Source of the DNA: Sympetrum striolatum
Lineage: Eukaryota > Arthropoda > Insecta > Odonata > Libellulidae
Direction: 5' to 3'
Length of the DNA stretch: 64,000 bases
NCBI GenBank assembly: GCA_947579665.1
Contig: OX388350.1
Location: 40,643,393 to 40,707,392, forward strand
A program made the translations under genes and the position numbers. The notes beneath the pieces are model-generated. The model did not search any database. It was not told the origin of the DNA and saw only the letters and a program-made list of their open reading frames with translations. Numbering within the stretch: position 1 is the stretch's first letter; the number at the start of each line of letters is the position of its first letter. Below are positions 36,901 to 51,900 of this stretch, one piece after another.

Positions 36901-39900
36901 CGTGGCGATTAAACACAACATTCAATGCCAATAATCTCAGGATTTGGTTCTCGGGAAATCTTGTGCAAAGACTCAGTGTTCCTCCCGCTTATAAACGGAT
37001 AGCGATCCCATTGACAGAACGCATACCCTAATCATCACCGCCCTTGCTCGGAAAACTCGACGGTGCGTATGAATGCGTGCGTTCCCAGGACTAAACGGGG
37101 CATGACAACTATTATATCACTCAATTAGGCTCGTGGGTGCAGCTGTTGAGATCAGACACCGGATACGTTTGTTTGGGCGAGGCGACGTGGGCGTTAGCGG
37201 TGGATTAATGGATTTGGAATTAATTTAAAAAATGGGCGGACGCTCACTAGTTTCCAGAGGGCAGTAACATATTCAGCGGCTATTATACCATTATCTTAAT
37301 AAAGCGTTTCCTTTTCGTTATGGACACGAGTTTGACCCCGCAGTAACCAACACGTGGATGGCGTGATATTTTTCTGTCGGTTCCCTACCTTCGCTCGATT
37401 CCTTCTTGAGGATCACTCATTCATGGCTAGATTCGGGGAGTCAAAGCGGATAAATTCATTACGATTAGCTATTAGGATCTAAACCAACGGAGATCTGCTG
37501 ACAAGGGAGGCAATACTTTCGCGCACCGTGTATTCACTAGTCTATGAGTTACTGGGAAAAATATTACGGAGTAGGATGAGTACATAAGTACCTTTAAAAC
37601 TCAGCACTACTTTAGAATTCAACTTAGAATTTTGAAATCGTATTAAATCACTGGAAAATAGTCATCAAGTCGATGATAATTCGATTGGTATAATCACTAG
37701 AATGAAGTGTAACTTGTGGGCCTTCGAAATTCATCGGCATATTTCACATCTTATAAACATTAAAGAGATGAATACACACTCTATAATAATTGAATATTTG
37801 TGAAGATAACATTGTCTGAAAACAATTTTGAAAAAAAATTTCAAGCCAAGAAAATTTCCGCAGATTTTGTTTCGTTAACCTTAACTGTTTCCAGAGATTC
37901 AAATTTGATTTCATGCAGACTTCAGCGTTTCGAAATGATGGAAATTCGGAGATAATTTTCTAAGGAATTTAATCACGGCTCCCAAATCTCGGTGTCGAAA
38001 TGAACTAACGTGCAACGATGTATCCCTCAAAACCATTCCCACATATTTTAATTTCAAAATTGTATTCATCGTAAATCTCTTAGGACATTACATCGTCGAC
38101 GGTGATTGTTGTATCGTATTTGTAAAATAAATTAGGCAGCTGATTAATTTCCACAATAAATCAATTTAAGAAAAAAACATCTTATTATTTACCTTGCAGG
38201 GTGCCTTCCGGTTTATAGCAGGGGGTGTAAGCACCACGACTCTAATTCCCTAATAATTACTTTTTCGTATATTTTGCGGAAAAAAATAATTTTTGAAGTG
38301 ACTCGTTCTAGCATCTATCTCCTTGATTTTTGTCGCTGGGTCGGACAATATCGGCTATATCTCATGAGAACGTACTTTCGCCGGATTGATTAGGTAAATC
38401 AAGCTTTTGTTTAAGTGTTTCTGTCTTCGAGAGAATCCCATCATGCATCCTAAACCATCTCAGTAAAATGTACTGGAGTAAACATAACCTTTTGTTTATG
38501 TCTTCTCTATTCTAAAAGATTTCCATCCTGCGTTTTAAACCGTCTGAGTAAAATGCACTGGAGTAAACAGCGCTTTAAGAGACATTTTTTTAATTTAGCA
38601 CAATATACTACAAGTATAGCAGGGAATACAGGCAAATTCTATTACTTATAAAACTTCCAACTGAAGACAACGAAACGGAATCACTAATACATTTTAATTT
38701 ATCGAAAAGGATAAAACGTCCTTGATCGCATAGCTTTATTTAAACTGTCTTACACTAATTTAGCCTTTATCTAAAACTATATTAGAAATAGAATAATAAC
38801 TGTAAACTGAAAGAGGATAATTTGTATTTACAACATATGTACCCCATTACGGCGCTGGATAGTGGTTAAGACATTCTCATACATTTACATCATAGCATGT
38901 TATACAAAATTTATTTTCTGAGAAAGCACACATGGAATATGTATGGAATACAAGTAAATCTCATTTGGTGAAAAACTTCGAACTGAAGTCAATATAACTG
39001 AATCAATGATGCATTTAAATATATTTGAAAGGATATAACTCCCTCGATCGCGGTGCTTTTTTTAACTCGCCTTACACTAATGCTGGAGGGCTGTTTTTCC
39101 CGTGGGCCTTTGTGTATCCATTCTGCACGTGGAATTGGCGACTCCGTGGCAAGCAGGCGACCCTTAATTAGGACGACCGGTCTTGTGTCTACATGCTCGG
39201 GTCACGAAGGTGTGTTTTTGTGGGACGGAGTTATGCAACCATAACCGGTCGATCCTCGTTTTCTCCGAACCTTTCAGACTTGCCCAAAGAAGTCTCGAGT
39301 TTTCGTTACAAGAGGCCTTGAGTATTCTCATCAACCTAACTGTACGTCGTCCATTCGAAGGGAGTTGCTCACCCATCCCGTGTTTCCTAGAGTTCAATGT
39401 GTGTATCCGGTGATAGAAGATTTGTTCCGTATATCCGTAAAATCCGTAGTAAAACATTCCGGGAAAATTTTATATTGGTAGCTATCCTATCTCGAATTGC
39501 AGTTAGATGGAAGAGAGGCCAGCTTGAGCCTAATATTGCCTTAAATAAATTAATTAATTTGAATTTTCGAGGATCTTGTAAGTGAAACGGGCTACCAGAG
39601 TTCCTTTTATACGTGGATACGCTAAACGCAAAATAATAACCAAATATATGTTCCTTTTACCGACATTGAGCTGCCATTTAGCTTTCTTTTTTTCTGAAAG
39701 TTTCAGGCATACCCTTAATCTTTCGTGTTAAGATTATAGTGGCGACTCGGAAGATTTTTCGCGAACACGAAAACTCGCGCGTTGTATTCCGTACAACAGG
39801 CGAACAGTTTTCGGTAGATTATAAAAATTAATTTGAACTAATTATGATTTTTTTAACTAAACCATAGCTTATAGTACGTGATGATGAAAAATAAAAGCAA

Positions 39901-42900
39901 TATTCAAAATTTTGTGTTTTCGTACCTGTGTAATGCTAATCCAACTCAAAAAGTGTACGTTCAAAAACTTCGGGAACAATAATTTTTGGCTTCCAGATTG
40001 TACTACATTTTCCAGATTATACTACATTAAAATTTTTTATAATTGTAAATATTCATGTTGTAGGTATATATTTGTATCACATTTATATACTTATCTTGTA
40101 TACGTATTATGTAGTACGTAATATGTATTACATAGGTTCTTACATAGACATGTATGAATATATTAATTATAATATAATATTAATACGTAATATACATGTA
40201 ATATGCATTAAATTGTAGTACCGATAATTTGCTATGAATGCCACTTTATCATTTTTAATTTGATCTGAGAAATGAATTCATTAGCTTTTGATGTGGAAAA
40301 TTTGAAATTTTTGGGCTTAGGTTTAGAAGCCATGGAACTACTTTCATATCGAATGAGCTTTACATGAGACATTGTAACTGGAACACCAACTGAAGTAACC
40401 GGGAACGCAATTTCTCAGTATCCGCTAGCCTTGTACAATATATGAAGTTATAGCTGGTATGCAGCAAGTCTGCCATTAACATACCAAGAGAGGGAGATGA
40501 AAGATTACGCACGATGAAAACTTTCTTTTAAACAAAAACTGCTAAATTTTCAGTGAGAAATGAAAAACTTCGAATCTCCAAATTAATCTAACCTCCATTT
40601 CCAATGGAAGAGATTTGCCGAAGACAAGACAAGAAAACGTATTTTAAAAGAAGAACCTTCAATATAAGAACTACTATCACTATTAGTCGTGATAATGTAC
40701 TCCGCTATCTATGATACCGCTTTACCGAAAATAATATTTATTTGCAGATATTTACTTGTAACAACGCTAATTCAATATCATCGAAACCGTTGCAGCGAAA
40801 ATAACAATTATTAATAAATATTTCATTGATAATTGCTGTAAGGGAACTTTCTTTAAACATTATAATATATTGTTCTTGATGTTGTGCTTATTAAAATATG
40901 CTCCATCAGAAATGAATGCAAGTTACGAAATTTTCTCAAAAAAGAGTGCGTAGACTTCAAATTATGAATTTCAGAACAACCTTTAGATTACAATTTGAAT
41001 TTGAATACTTTATAAACATAAATCCAATGTGTATAATGTGGCAAAGAATTCATCGACTCAGCCATCGGATAAAAACTTAAATTACCTAGTGGCTCTTTCA
41101 GCCTCATCCAGTACGGGAAGGAGCGCCGTGGAGGCAGGCAACCCGCGATACGGAAAGTGTATGGGGTTGCCCAAACACAAGGCGCCGAGCCTCGTAAATT
41201 GATTGGAAAGCCGTTAACGGCGAGCGGATAGCCTCTCTCTCCCGACAACTTGTCGTGCTTTACGACGTAAAAGGGCGGTACTTTAGTCCAACGAGTTATT
41301 AATGCGTCCGATAAAGAAAGTTTTCGCTTGCTCAGACATACGAAAGATATTAGAAAGTTTTCTTGATGAAAAATTCGATCTTACTCAATAATTACTCATT
41401 TTAAACGATATAATTATGCCATAATTGTTTTGGAACAGATGAGAACTGATACTCTTACAGAAAAATTATATTTATAAAATAAAAAAAATGAACGGAATAT
41501 TTTGTAAATGATACTTTCTTCCATAATACTTTAATCCGCATTAAATAGAATATAAACACTTATTACACAATATATAACACAAATATATAATATTCTGTGG
41601 AAATGTTTCTATTTAATTTAGCATGGCTGCCTTCCACTACGTTGAACTTGGTCATATCAGATTTATTTCAATCTGCCATGTTAATGAACGAAATAAAATT
41701 CATTCCGTCAAATGTCAAAATCAAGTTGAACTAATCATGAACTCTAAGTATTAAACCATTGCTCATAATATAAGTAATGAGTTAGTATTTAAAAATTAAT
41801 CATTTTTTGATTTTTCTCATGTTTATTCCGGATACACCTCATGTAGTGTGTGTCGAAATTCTTCAGTAACATTCGTTGTTGGCTACGTTTTTCTAATAAA
41901 ACTACATTGTAAGTATTTATATACCATTATTATATACCGTATTTGACGGCATATAAGACGCAGCAGCGTATAAGACGCACCCTCATTAAGTTGGCCACTC
42001 ACTAGGAAAAAAAGTTTTAATAGTCCGTGCGAAAGCGCGGTACCACAATAACTTATAATGTAGTTTCTTTTAGTTGTCACGTTTCGTAAAAGCCAAATAT
42101 TAACACAATCATTGAATGCATTATGAAATAGGTAGTATACCATCTGGGCTTAAAATAGCATTCAGTATTGAAAGTTAATCTGTGGAGGTTGAACATTCAC
42201 ATATAAGACGCAGGGATATTTTTCGAGACATAATTTATGAAAAAGGTGCGTCTTATATGCCGTCAAATACGGTAGTTAGTCGTATTCTTGATTTGCTTAT
42301 GCCACGTTCTTGTTCACGGCTGTGATAATGTGGAAGCTATCAAGGTATGAATCGTGAATAATGGCAATCATTTTCCTCACACCCCGTTGAATGCAACGAA
42401 ATATGTGATTCATAAGGTCATTGTCCTGCACTCACATAGACGGCATCTACTCATAGTATTCTCGCTCAGAAAGGAAAGCTACCTCAATCCTTATCTAGCT
42501 TTTTAAGCCTCATTCAACCTCAAAAGCTTCTACAAGGGATGATGATTTTACTGACGGAATGTAAAAATTTCATGAAATTCCCTAATGGAGGCAGGAAGGT
42601 AACATGCATTTTAATAGTCAGTGATAAACACACAATAATTTCCGAACAGAAAAAATCTGATTTGCCGGACACAAATCCAAGACCTTGAGTCGGAGTGTAA
42701 GAATGATAACTTCTCCACCTAATATTATTGTTTGATTATTTTTGTTATTAATTAACTATTGTTGTTTGAATTTATCAAGTCAACTGTTGATAATACATCA
42801 AAACACCTTAAAATATAAGAAGATATAATTAGTTTCTCGCAAATTGTCCAGCTTAATGTTTTTAAAAAATAAAGGAGGTTTAAGATTCTGGTACGATTTC

Positions 42901-45900
42901 TGGTTCGAAGTTGATTCGTACGTTTTATAACCTTTTACTTTAAATCATAATGTGACCACAATCGTATACCATTGATAATCTGTCAATATATTGATGCTAT
43001 GCACTGTGCCCACTATTTATTATGATTAATTTACTATGATTGTTTTACTTATTCATGTCAAATAGGTTAAGATATGCCAGAACAACTAAAAATCAAAGTA
43101 AATAATATACTTCCGGCAAATTATCAAACTCAGAATTTTTAATTAATGAAAGATTTACTTAATCGTCATTTAATACCGTTTTACTTCAATTCATGATGTG
43201 TACACATCGGTTTATCCTCAATTATCTTCCAATATAATCCATAATTATAATTTATGAAAGATGCTTTTACTTTGTGGAATTCCATAAGTGGGTATAGAAA
43301 TAAAATTTAAATTTGTGGTTTTTTCACCTGACGATAGGCAGAACCGTCCAAAACCTATGTATTTAAAAGTTCAAGTGGAATATTGACGAAGTAGTATTTT
43401 ATTTTTACGCCCAATAGTGGAGATTATTGTTACGAAGAATTACTTTCGCTCACGAAAGAGGGAAATTGCGGCAATCACTAATTAATTAAGGAGTAAGTCG
43501 CTCAAATTTTCTCGAAGGTACCACGAGATATTCCTCGGTTCAGGGAGGTGACAATGAAGCGAATATTTTTTCTTATGCAAAGAAATTCTTGAAAACATCT
43601 GCAACTGAGGCGGAATATCTCGTTTTATATCGCGGGGATTGAAAACAATAAAAGCGCTCTCTTTTGATGTATCTTTTACGCCACGTCTGCCACAGAGAGT
43701 TAAGTTGGGAATCGGAAAAAGATTCCCGGACGTCCGAGACACTTACGTCATTCGAAGTGAGTGAAATCCCGGGGAAAAATCCAGAGAGGCAGCCACAAAA
43801 AAGCGACATCTATAAATAGATATAGAAATGATAGACGCCTCGGAGAAGATACTCGGGGGATCGGAAATCCGATCGAAAATTACTGGGAAGAAATAAACTA
43901 TCGGTCACTTTGAGATAAGTCCTTCAAAATGCCGGAATTCCACGTGTGAACGGATATCGCGTTCCTTCTGGTAGATCGGACTGGTGGCAAGTTTGGGGGA
44001 CCTTTTCATGACTAGTACGATAAACCAAAAACGGATTTTCTCAATTTTGAAAAGGAAGAGAAGCGACTGAGTCAACGTGGCTAGAATAAAGTGACTCGCA
44101 ATGTCCGATAAAATATTCAAGCGAGGGTCGACTAACCACGGAACAAAATAGTATCTTCCGTAAACCTCCCGAGTTCAAACAGCTTTAACATCTTCAACGT
44201 TTCATCAGTTGCGCCTAAAATCATAACATGAAAACTCGTGCCATGTAATTTTGGTCGAGTGCGAAAAAAAAATAATTATACTTAAAAGTGTCACATGTAA
44301 AAGTCACATGCCTCTTTAAAGTAAAACTTGTGAACTATAGCTTATAATATGAATACTGAGAAACAAACTTGAAATTTAGATTTTTAAAAAACCTTTTGGG
44401 TTTCCTCATATGTTTGTATCATATCCAACTCTAGAAACATATTTGAAAGTCAAATTCAATCACTTCGGCCTTCTTTTGAATAAATAACAATTATTTATTA
44501 ATTATTATATTTGCACTGCAGATACGCAAAAAACAGGTGGCAGTGCCAGTGACAATACTACCATAACCACATATACCATTAATCGAAACGTTTACAACTA
44601 TGCAAATCTTTTATAACTATGTAGTCATTTATCTTATGTGTGTATTTTGTATTTTTGTATATATACACTCACTGGGGATAAAAATTCTAACCATTTTCCA
44701 CAAGTGTCACTGACTTGAAATCTTGACGACGTACTGGCCATTACGTGTAACCACCGGAAAAAAGGCGATTTTGAACCTCAGTGTCATGGATTCGATTTCA
44801 GAGGGCCCCTAAGTCCCGATTTTTCCCATAAAGATGCATTGCGGGGATTTTCAAAAACATTTTTGATGCACTTCCCGACAAAGCAGAGAGTTGAATTCAA
44901 GAGATCGCTAGAAGCCGTGCATATCCGGCGAAAACCATAAAGACATCTTCGAAGATTATCCTTGGTTCGACGCTAGATCAGGGCAAATATTCCCCTATTT
45001 AAATTGCATTGCGGCGATTTTTAAGATTTTTTTAACACTTTTCCGATAAGATGGAAACTTGAAACTCAGCATGTGGATACAGATCATGGATATATTTTGA
45101 AAGTTCCGATGAAAGTTCCGATGAAGTTCCCTTGGCTTGATCCCAGTGAGTGATTTATATTCCTCAATGCATTTCTTATGGAGATAACGGAAATCAATTT
45201 CAGGTACTTCTCGGCTTGATACCGACTTCAAACTTTGCATAAGATCAAGTCCTAACAAGCCATAATGAGTATTCACAGCTGCCAATAGGTACTGGGTTCG
45301 ACACCAGGCCTCTCTAAAATTAGTAGCTGATACGAATTTTAAGATTTTTTTTGAACCCCTTCCCAATAATATAGAAACTTAAAACTTGGCATTTGAATAA
45401 AGATTATAAATATATTTCTTATGCTTGCAGTATGCAAGAAACTTTTACTCGTATAAAGTAGAATTATAAATGGTAAACGAGAAGTTACCAAAGCGGTTGC
45501 GCGTTTATGTCGTTGAACACTCGTCATCACGCTGATTTACTCGCTGTTGCAGTTGGAGTAAGACTAAAGTGAAGCTGTTGACGACATTTAAAAGTTAAAG
45601 AAGAGTGAAATAGAGAAATAGACTCGGGTTGGAGTTTCATGAGACCACCGAAGTAGAAATGAGGCTCCTAAAACGATCTGTGCTGTAAGATATACGAAGA
45701 CGCGACTGACCGAGGATTAAAGTAACCAGAGGGTGTGATCGATGAGCGTAAGGGACGATTTAAGGGACATAAATATGTGAACGAGTTGTCTATTATACCT
45801 AACCTTAGCTGATAGCTAACATTTCAAACCAAGGTTATAAAACTTTATAAATCTTTTATGAGCGAGCTTACGATGTTTTACAAGTCTTACTTTAGGATGT

Positions 45901-48900
45901 ATATTTTCATATTCAGGTCTATAAAGTATTCAGCCCTAGGTTAGAAATAATGATACTAGTATTAATACTATTTCAGTTCCATCAAAATATTGAACTTCGA
46001 GAGGTGGGCTTAGTGATATTTATCTTGGAATAACATAATTTTATTAAAAAAGGTTAATCGACGAATAAATGATTTCAGGAGGTGTTAAGGAGACACTGAA
46101 CTGCAAAGGATCATAAGCAATATTAAGATGGAGACAAATATAATATAATGCATTATTTAAACCGTGTGTATAGAAAAAGAAAGAAAAGTAGTGAATACAT
46201 TTTTCTAGGTGACGGAATAAAAAAATGTTTATTTTAATCGAAAATGAAAATAAAGTTATAGAATATTGGACTATATTGAAATATCATTCATAAAGGATTT
46301 TGAGTTGTTTTCATTGGATAGTAAAAATTATAGAGTTTTTCGGCTAAAATCTAACAATATCAGTCAATAATTATTCAATAACGAATTTAGGGTGGAAATC
46401 TCACAAATTTTCAACATTAATAATGAAGTGCTGGGCCAATCATTATTACAAAAGGAAGAACAGATTTATCCTTCTGGCTTCAGAACAATTAGACAACATA
46501 ACCGACAAAGACGAAGAAGACAAAGTTTTTAACGCGATGTGTGATGACGGATTACGGTCGAGTGAGCTTCTTATCTGAGGCTCTTTCATCCTTCGCTTTC
46601 AAAGAAAGCACGGGTATGCAACTCTTGACGGAGGTGCAGCATTTCCCATTAATCGCCCCAAGAGTCCCTTATAATCCGCTCCATCAACGGTGCGCACCCA
46701 CACAGGAAAAGTTTCACAAAGGGTTTGCCGCGATGGAAAACTCGAAAGGAAATAACCCCCGCTGAGGAATTCCTCGTGCGAGCAAGTTGAAGTAGTTTTT
46801 TTAGGTAATGCGCAAATTAATTAACGCCACCTCGTAAAGGTGTTAGGCAGAAAAAAAGTTTCTCAACTTTTCCTCGGGGTCATGTGGTGAAGTTTTCGAA
46901 ACGAATCTTCAACTAGGTGAGGAGCAAAAAATATTAAACACTTACGCGAAAGACAACACTGCTTGTAGAGGGGGAAGTTTTTCTGTCGCTGTTAGACTTT
47001 AATTGTTTCCTTAAACTTTGCATTAGATGTGCTTGGGTGGAAGAAAAAGTATAAATCAAGGGTTAACGTTAATTTTCATTCTAGTGGTGGCAACTCAGTC
47101 TTAAAAGCCGTTACTCCACAGATTTTTTCGAGAAATGGTGGGGAGATTAAGTTTCAAACCGGAGACTAAGATGACTTCTAGACCTTTAAAATTTGACTAT
47201 GGCAGTAAATCACAACAATTATTTTTCTATTAGTACGACTCATTCATTATTTCATGAGATCGTTTAACGCACTGCTGAGTTACTTCATCGACAAATACAG
47301 TTCAAACTTATAAATGTATCTTTAGAAAACGTGATTATTGTTTCTAACGTTCACAGAAATACTTTATTTCAAACTTTAACGTTCAGTTCGAGTTGATATT
47401 TTCAGCAACAGTTAATTATAAACACTTATTTAATATTTAAATTGCAATAAGCACTTAATAAAAAAATCACAAAAGGTTTAAAAGCGAGCTGATATTTTTC
47501 GTACTATTGATTCAGGCACGACTTTATGGTAGGACTCAGCGTAAAGAAATGAGAAGATCAGACTTTTACCCGTACCACTTGAATATTTAAATATTAATAA
47601 TTTAATAATAAACAACGGAAAATTCCACGTTTCCAACCTCTAAGGAATCACTCAATGTTAATTCCAATAGCCAAGCCAATTCCATCTTCGAAGGAAGAAG
47701 AAAACTGAAGATGATTGCTTGGCATAACATTGAAATGTATGTAAATACAATGGGTGTTTCCTAGAAGGTCAATAATTCTGAGCAAAGCCGACAAAGTCGG
47801 CTTTTGGAGTTTTTTAAGCCATCTTTGATATGAAAACTGAAATTAAATTATAGACGTGAAAAGATGATGCTACAGTTTACATTTATGTTTCATAAAGGAG
47901 ATGTCTGTATCACGCAGAAGCTAACACGTTTTCATCCATTCGCCATCGTTTACTAGGTTCACCTCCTTCAGTGAGTGAATTATGCAACGACAGCTGAACT
48001 AGTTACCATCTCCCCTCTGGGCCGCAATGGAACGCCTCTGAGTCAAGAGGGCGTAAGAATTAGACCTTTTTTCGTGGTTCCCGCTGGGAAGGTACGAGAA
48101 GCCCAATGGAGAACTTGTTCAGGCCTGCGGTCAAGGAGAGAAGACTATTCCTAGGAGAAGATTACATTCAAAGGTATTGCGACACTCTGTGACTCTTCAC
48201 TCCGCTTTGAAGCAGTAGTCGCGGGTAATATTTCAGCGGCCGTCTCGGTTCATCGTAAAAATGTATGTTTATGAAATGAGAGGTAAAAGTAAAAAAATAT
48301 GGAATTCAGAGATCATCTCGAAAATTATAAATTCACTGAAGGAAGTTTAGGATCAATAATCCGTATTGCATCTTGTATATTGTTTAAATTCCAAAAAAAA
48401 TATTTCAAATTTAAAATGGGCGAGCATCATACATTATGAAGCTAAAAATATAAGTATACATAGTATTGAATATAAGTAACAATAACTAGTAAAAATACGT
48501 AATTATTAAAAATTGGTAATATATTATGTATGTATGGCTTTTACCTAAAATATATTCTATAAAATTTTATCAAGTTCTCTTATGATTTTTATTAAATAAT
48601 ATAGCTAAGCTAAAGATAAGTAATAAATATGAGTAATAATGAATAGTAAAAATAATTAATTATTTAAAATAGGTAATATATTTCACACGGCTTTTATCGA
48701 AAAGGAATTCTATATTTTTTCATCAAGTTCTATTAGTTAAAGTTTTGTATATTTAAGTATGTCTTTCTGTTACCTTTGCAGGATCTACTAAATTTGTTTA
48801 ATGGAAGCGTGTGAAATACGTAATTAGTTACGGAAATGTCCGCGACCACATCAGTATGCAAGAAGATGAAAGTATAGAGGGTCGTTACGAAACATGGAGG

Positions 48901-51900
48901 CTATTGTCAAACCAAACGGGAATAGCGAGATCGTTATGTGCTCGTGTATAAAATATGAATGCATTCTTTTTGTTTGTCTTTTAAGAGAATTGGTGTTTCA
49001 TTTTTTAGCATCGGACTCAGCAGGGTTAAATTATGCGTTAAGGATGTATTCAAGTCCTACAATATTCTAACGTTTAGTAGAATTGCAAGGAAAATCGAAG
49101 AAGCCGGCTCAAGTATTTAAGAAAAAGGATAAAGCCTTCGTAACATGAATAATTATAGCCCATCGATATCTCATAGAAAATCGTTTTACTACACCTAATT
49201 TTTCTATAAAAAATATAATACACGCTGTTCTGAAAACAGTATGATTGGATGTTATTCATCGAACCTACGCTTGCCTTATTGTTTAAATAAGGCGCAGAAT
49301 TTAGCGAAAGAAATGACATCTACGACGATGAGTTCAGAGGAAACAACTTCCGTGAAATAAAAAATGAATATTTCGGTTAATGAATGAATATTATTGAGAC
49401 CTAATGAAAGTGATATTTAACTATCGCAGTAACATCAATATCTCCATTTAGAACGTGTATGTATTCGTATTCGCGAACATAACGGAATGGTATGGAGATA
49501 TTCGAGCAAAAATCAAGGAATTAACGGAAGCGAAAAAGTCATACGTAACTGGGATTTGAACCCAGATCATCCACTTTTCAGGCAGATGCTCTCACCAATT
49601 GAGCTACCACGTAGCTTTGTTTAAAAACTTTCCTATTCCACTCCGGTTTATTCCTTGAGTATTCCCGCGCCCAGGCCCCTGTATGCAACTTCACGTCCTA
49701 CATACCTTTTAAAATTTCACGAACAACTAGCGAGATATTTTAGTGATATCGGTTAACGCCCAAACCAACCATGGCAGATGAATACGGAGGAAAAAAGATA
49801 TGCGAAAATAAAATTTTTAAAAACAAGAAAGTCAGATTCATATTGGAGGAATTTCTATGTGTTAGATCTTCAATGAGAATAGATATTGTTTCTTAAGTAT
49901 ACTTTGTCTGTTAATACTTTATAAAATTTTCATTATTCCTTACTTTATGATTTATCTCTATTTTAATTCATTTTTTCTGCACCTTTGACAGGTTTTCTAC
50001 CCAACCCTCTTCTTTGTGGTCGTTTTTCTGAGGAGGAAATATTTTTTCTGTGATCAGAGTAATCACAGAATTTATTTGCTCCACGAAACCATTCCTTTCT
50101 TCCACATTTCCTCACAATATTAAATTTTAATTGATAAAAAATCTGCATATTTATAGATATAGAAATAGATTATAATACCTGGTAGGTAATATCGTAAGAA
50201 CCTGGGTTTGACATCCGGTTATGTCACTATTTTTTACTTCTTATTTAACCTTAGCTTTAAGGCGCACGCTTCGTCATGCTTAGTTTAAGTTTATTTCCAT
50301 CACCTTTGTTTATATTTATATTCTGGTTTTATTCAATATTGGAAAAGGGTCAAATATACTTGTGTATGTGTAAACAAATACTTCACTTTTAACTTGGTTT
50401 TATGGACAAATTTTTCATATAAATTTTTATAAGTTATTGCTGAAAAACTGGTCATACAAGTGAACTCTTTAATATCCATTACTCTATTGTCATTTTAGTT
50501 TTGTAGCTATTATTGTTGTAACATTATTTCTTGATTTCCACTATGTTATTAACCGTTTATATTGATTTATTAAGTGAATATGAATCTGTATTTTCTTGTT
50601 TGCCTTTCAGATCTCTCTTAACCTGCTTTTCCATAAGAATTTACTTAGCTATCAGTAGGTTTCGCAGGATTTTCACACCCCCCTTCTTGAGGGTGTTTTC
50701 CTGTTGCGGTGTATATTTTATCCTAAGCTAACCCTTAGATTTCTAAACCGGCAATGTAGTCTTCTTCTCCGTACTTTTTCAAGCAATTCATTTCTTAGTA
50801 TTTATAAGGCGAAGGGTTAGATTTAAGAAGAGACTTAAAAGTCCCAATCTCGCCCTAATAAAAGATGTTCCATTATTATTATTATTATTATTTCAGTTTC
50901 AATTTCACCCAATAAAGGCGTATGTATGTATGTATTCAAATTATTTGAACTAAAATAGCTGTAACTAAATTTTTTCCAACTGATAATATTCAACGTGTGG
51001 AATGTGCAACAAAAATTAAATTTGGCAAAGAAATAACTACCTGCTTTTAGAGCTTATCGAATAACGTTCGCTCCGCAATTTTTCGAAAGCGACACTTTAC
51101 GTAGGGCGCAATTTTACGAAACGTTGCCTGGGGCGGGATTTGGATGAATTGCTCGCCGATTATGGTAAATACCAGACAGAACAGTGCTCTTTGATTCGTA
51201 TAACGATTCGTATTCCCAAATTCTCCTTTTTGTCGGCCGTGAAATAAAACAAATTATATCATCACTTGGAATTGAGGACTGGTTCGATATTATATTTGAT
51301 ATAAAATAAATTAGTTTGCGCGCGAATTTCCGATCCCCTTGGCCATGGAGGCACCGAAGCGGTTTTTAATCGAAGAATATAAATTAATTTTTCCTTTATT
51401 GAACGAAACGAAAGAGTTGACAGGAGGATTTCGAGGATAATCGCTAATCCAATGTTTGCAGAACATACCGCCGATTGCTCTACAAAAATGTTCGAGGCAC
51501 AAGCTACAGCTGGGATTACGACAAGGATATTATTATGAAAGGATGGGCTTAAGCTTCCCTTACAAATATTTTTCCTGCTATTATCGACATCGACTTCTAA
51601 TCCCTGCATTCTTTTCCTGTATCACCAAACGAGTGGGCTGGATTAACTATATCCACTCTTTAACACCCTTTGTCGCGGCCAACCGATAATACCCGAGTCA
51701 ATCTTTCACGGAACTTACTTGATACGTAGATAATGGATAGTGTCGTCAACACAGCTTACAAATCGTGCCAATTACTTGATGGATCATGCGTAATATTTTG
51801 TGAAGATTCAGTATCTAACCTGTATCTGTATTCGAAAGTCAATGCGGAATTTTCATCGGGGAATTTATTTTAATAACCCTTAATTACATTATGTGGGTCA

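Noticed and set aside
39053..39585. Overlapping open frames on both strands near 39.2 kb
   Set aside because: Frames on both strands over the same interval without domain, acceptor or donor context; probably compositional.
40988..41260. Less AT-rich island with minus-strand frames and a GTAATT donor
   Set aside because: One frame would join PDE9 in phase (…LDEAERATR), but it has no ATG and no convincing acceptor; I treat it as unproven.
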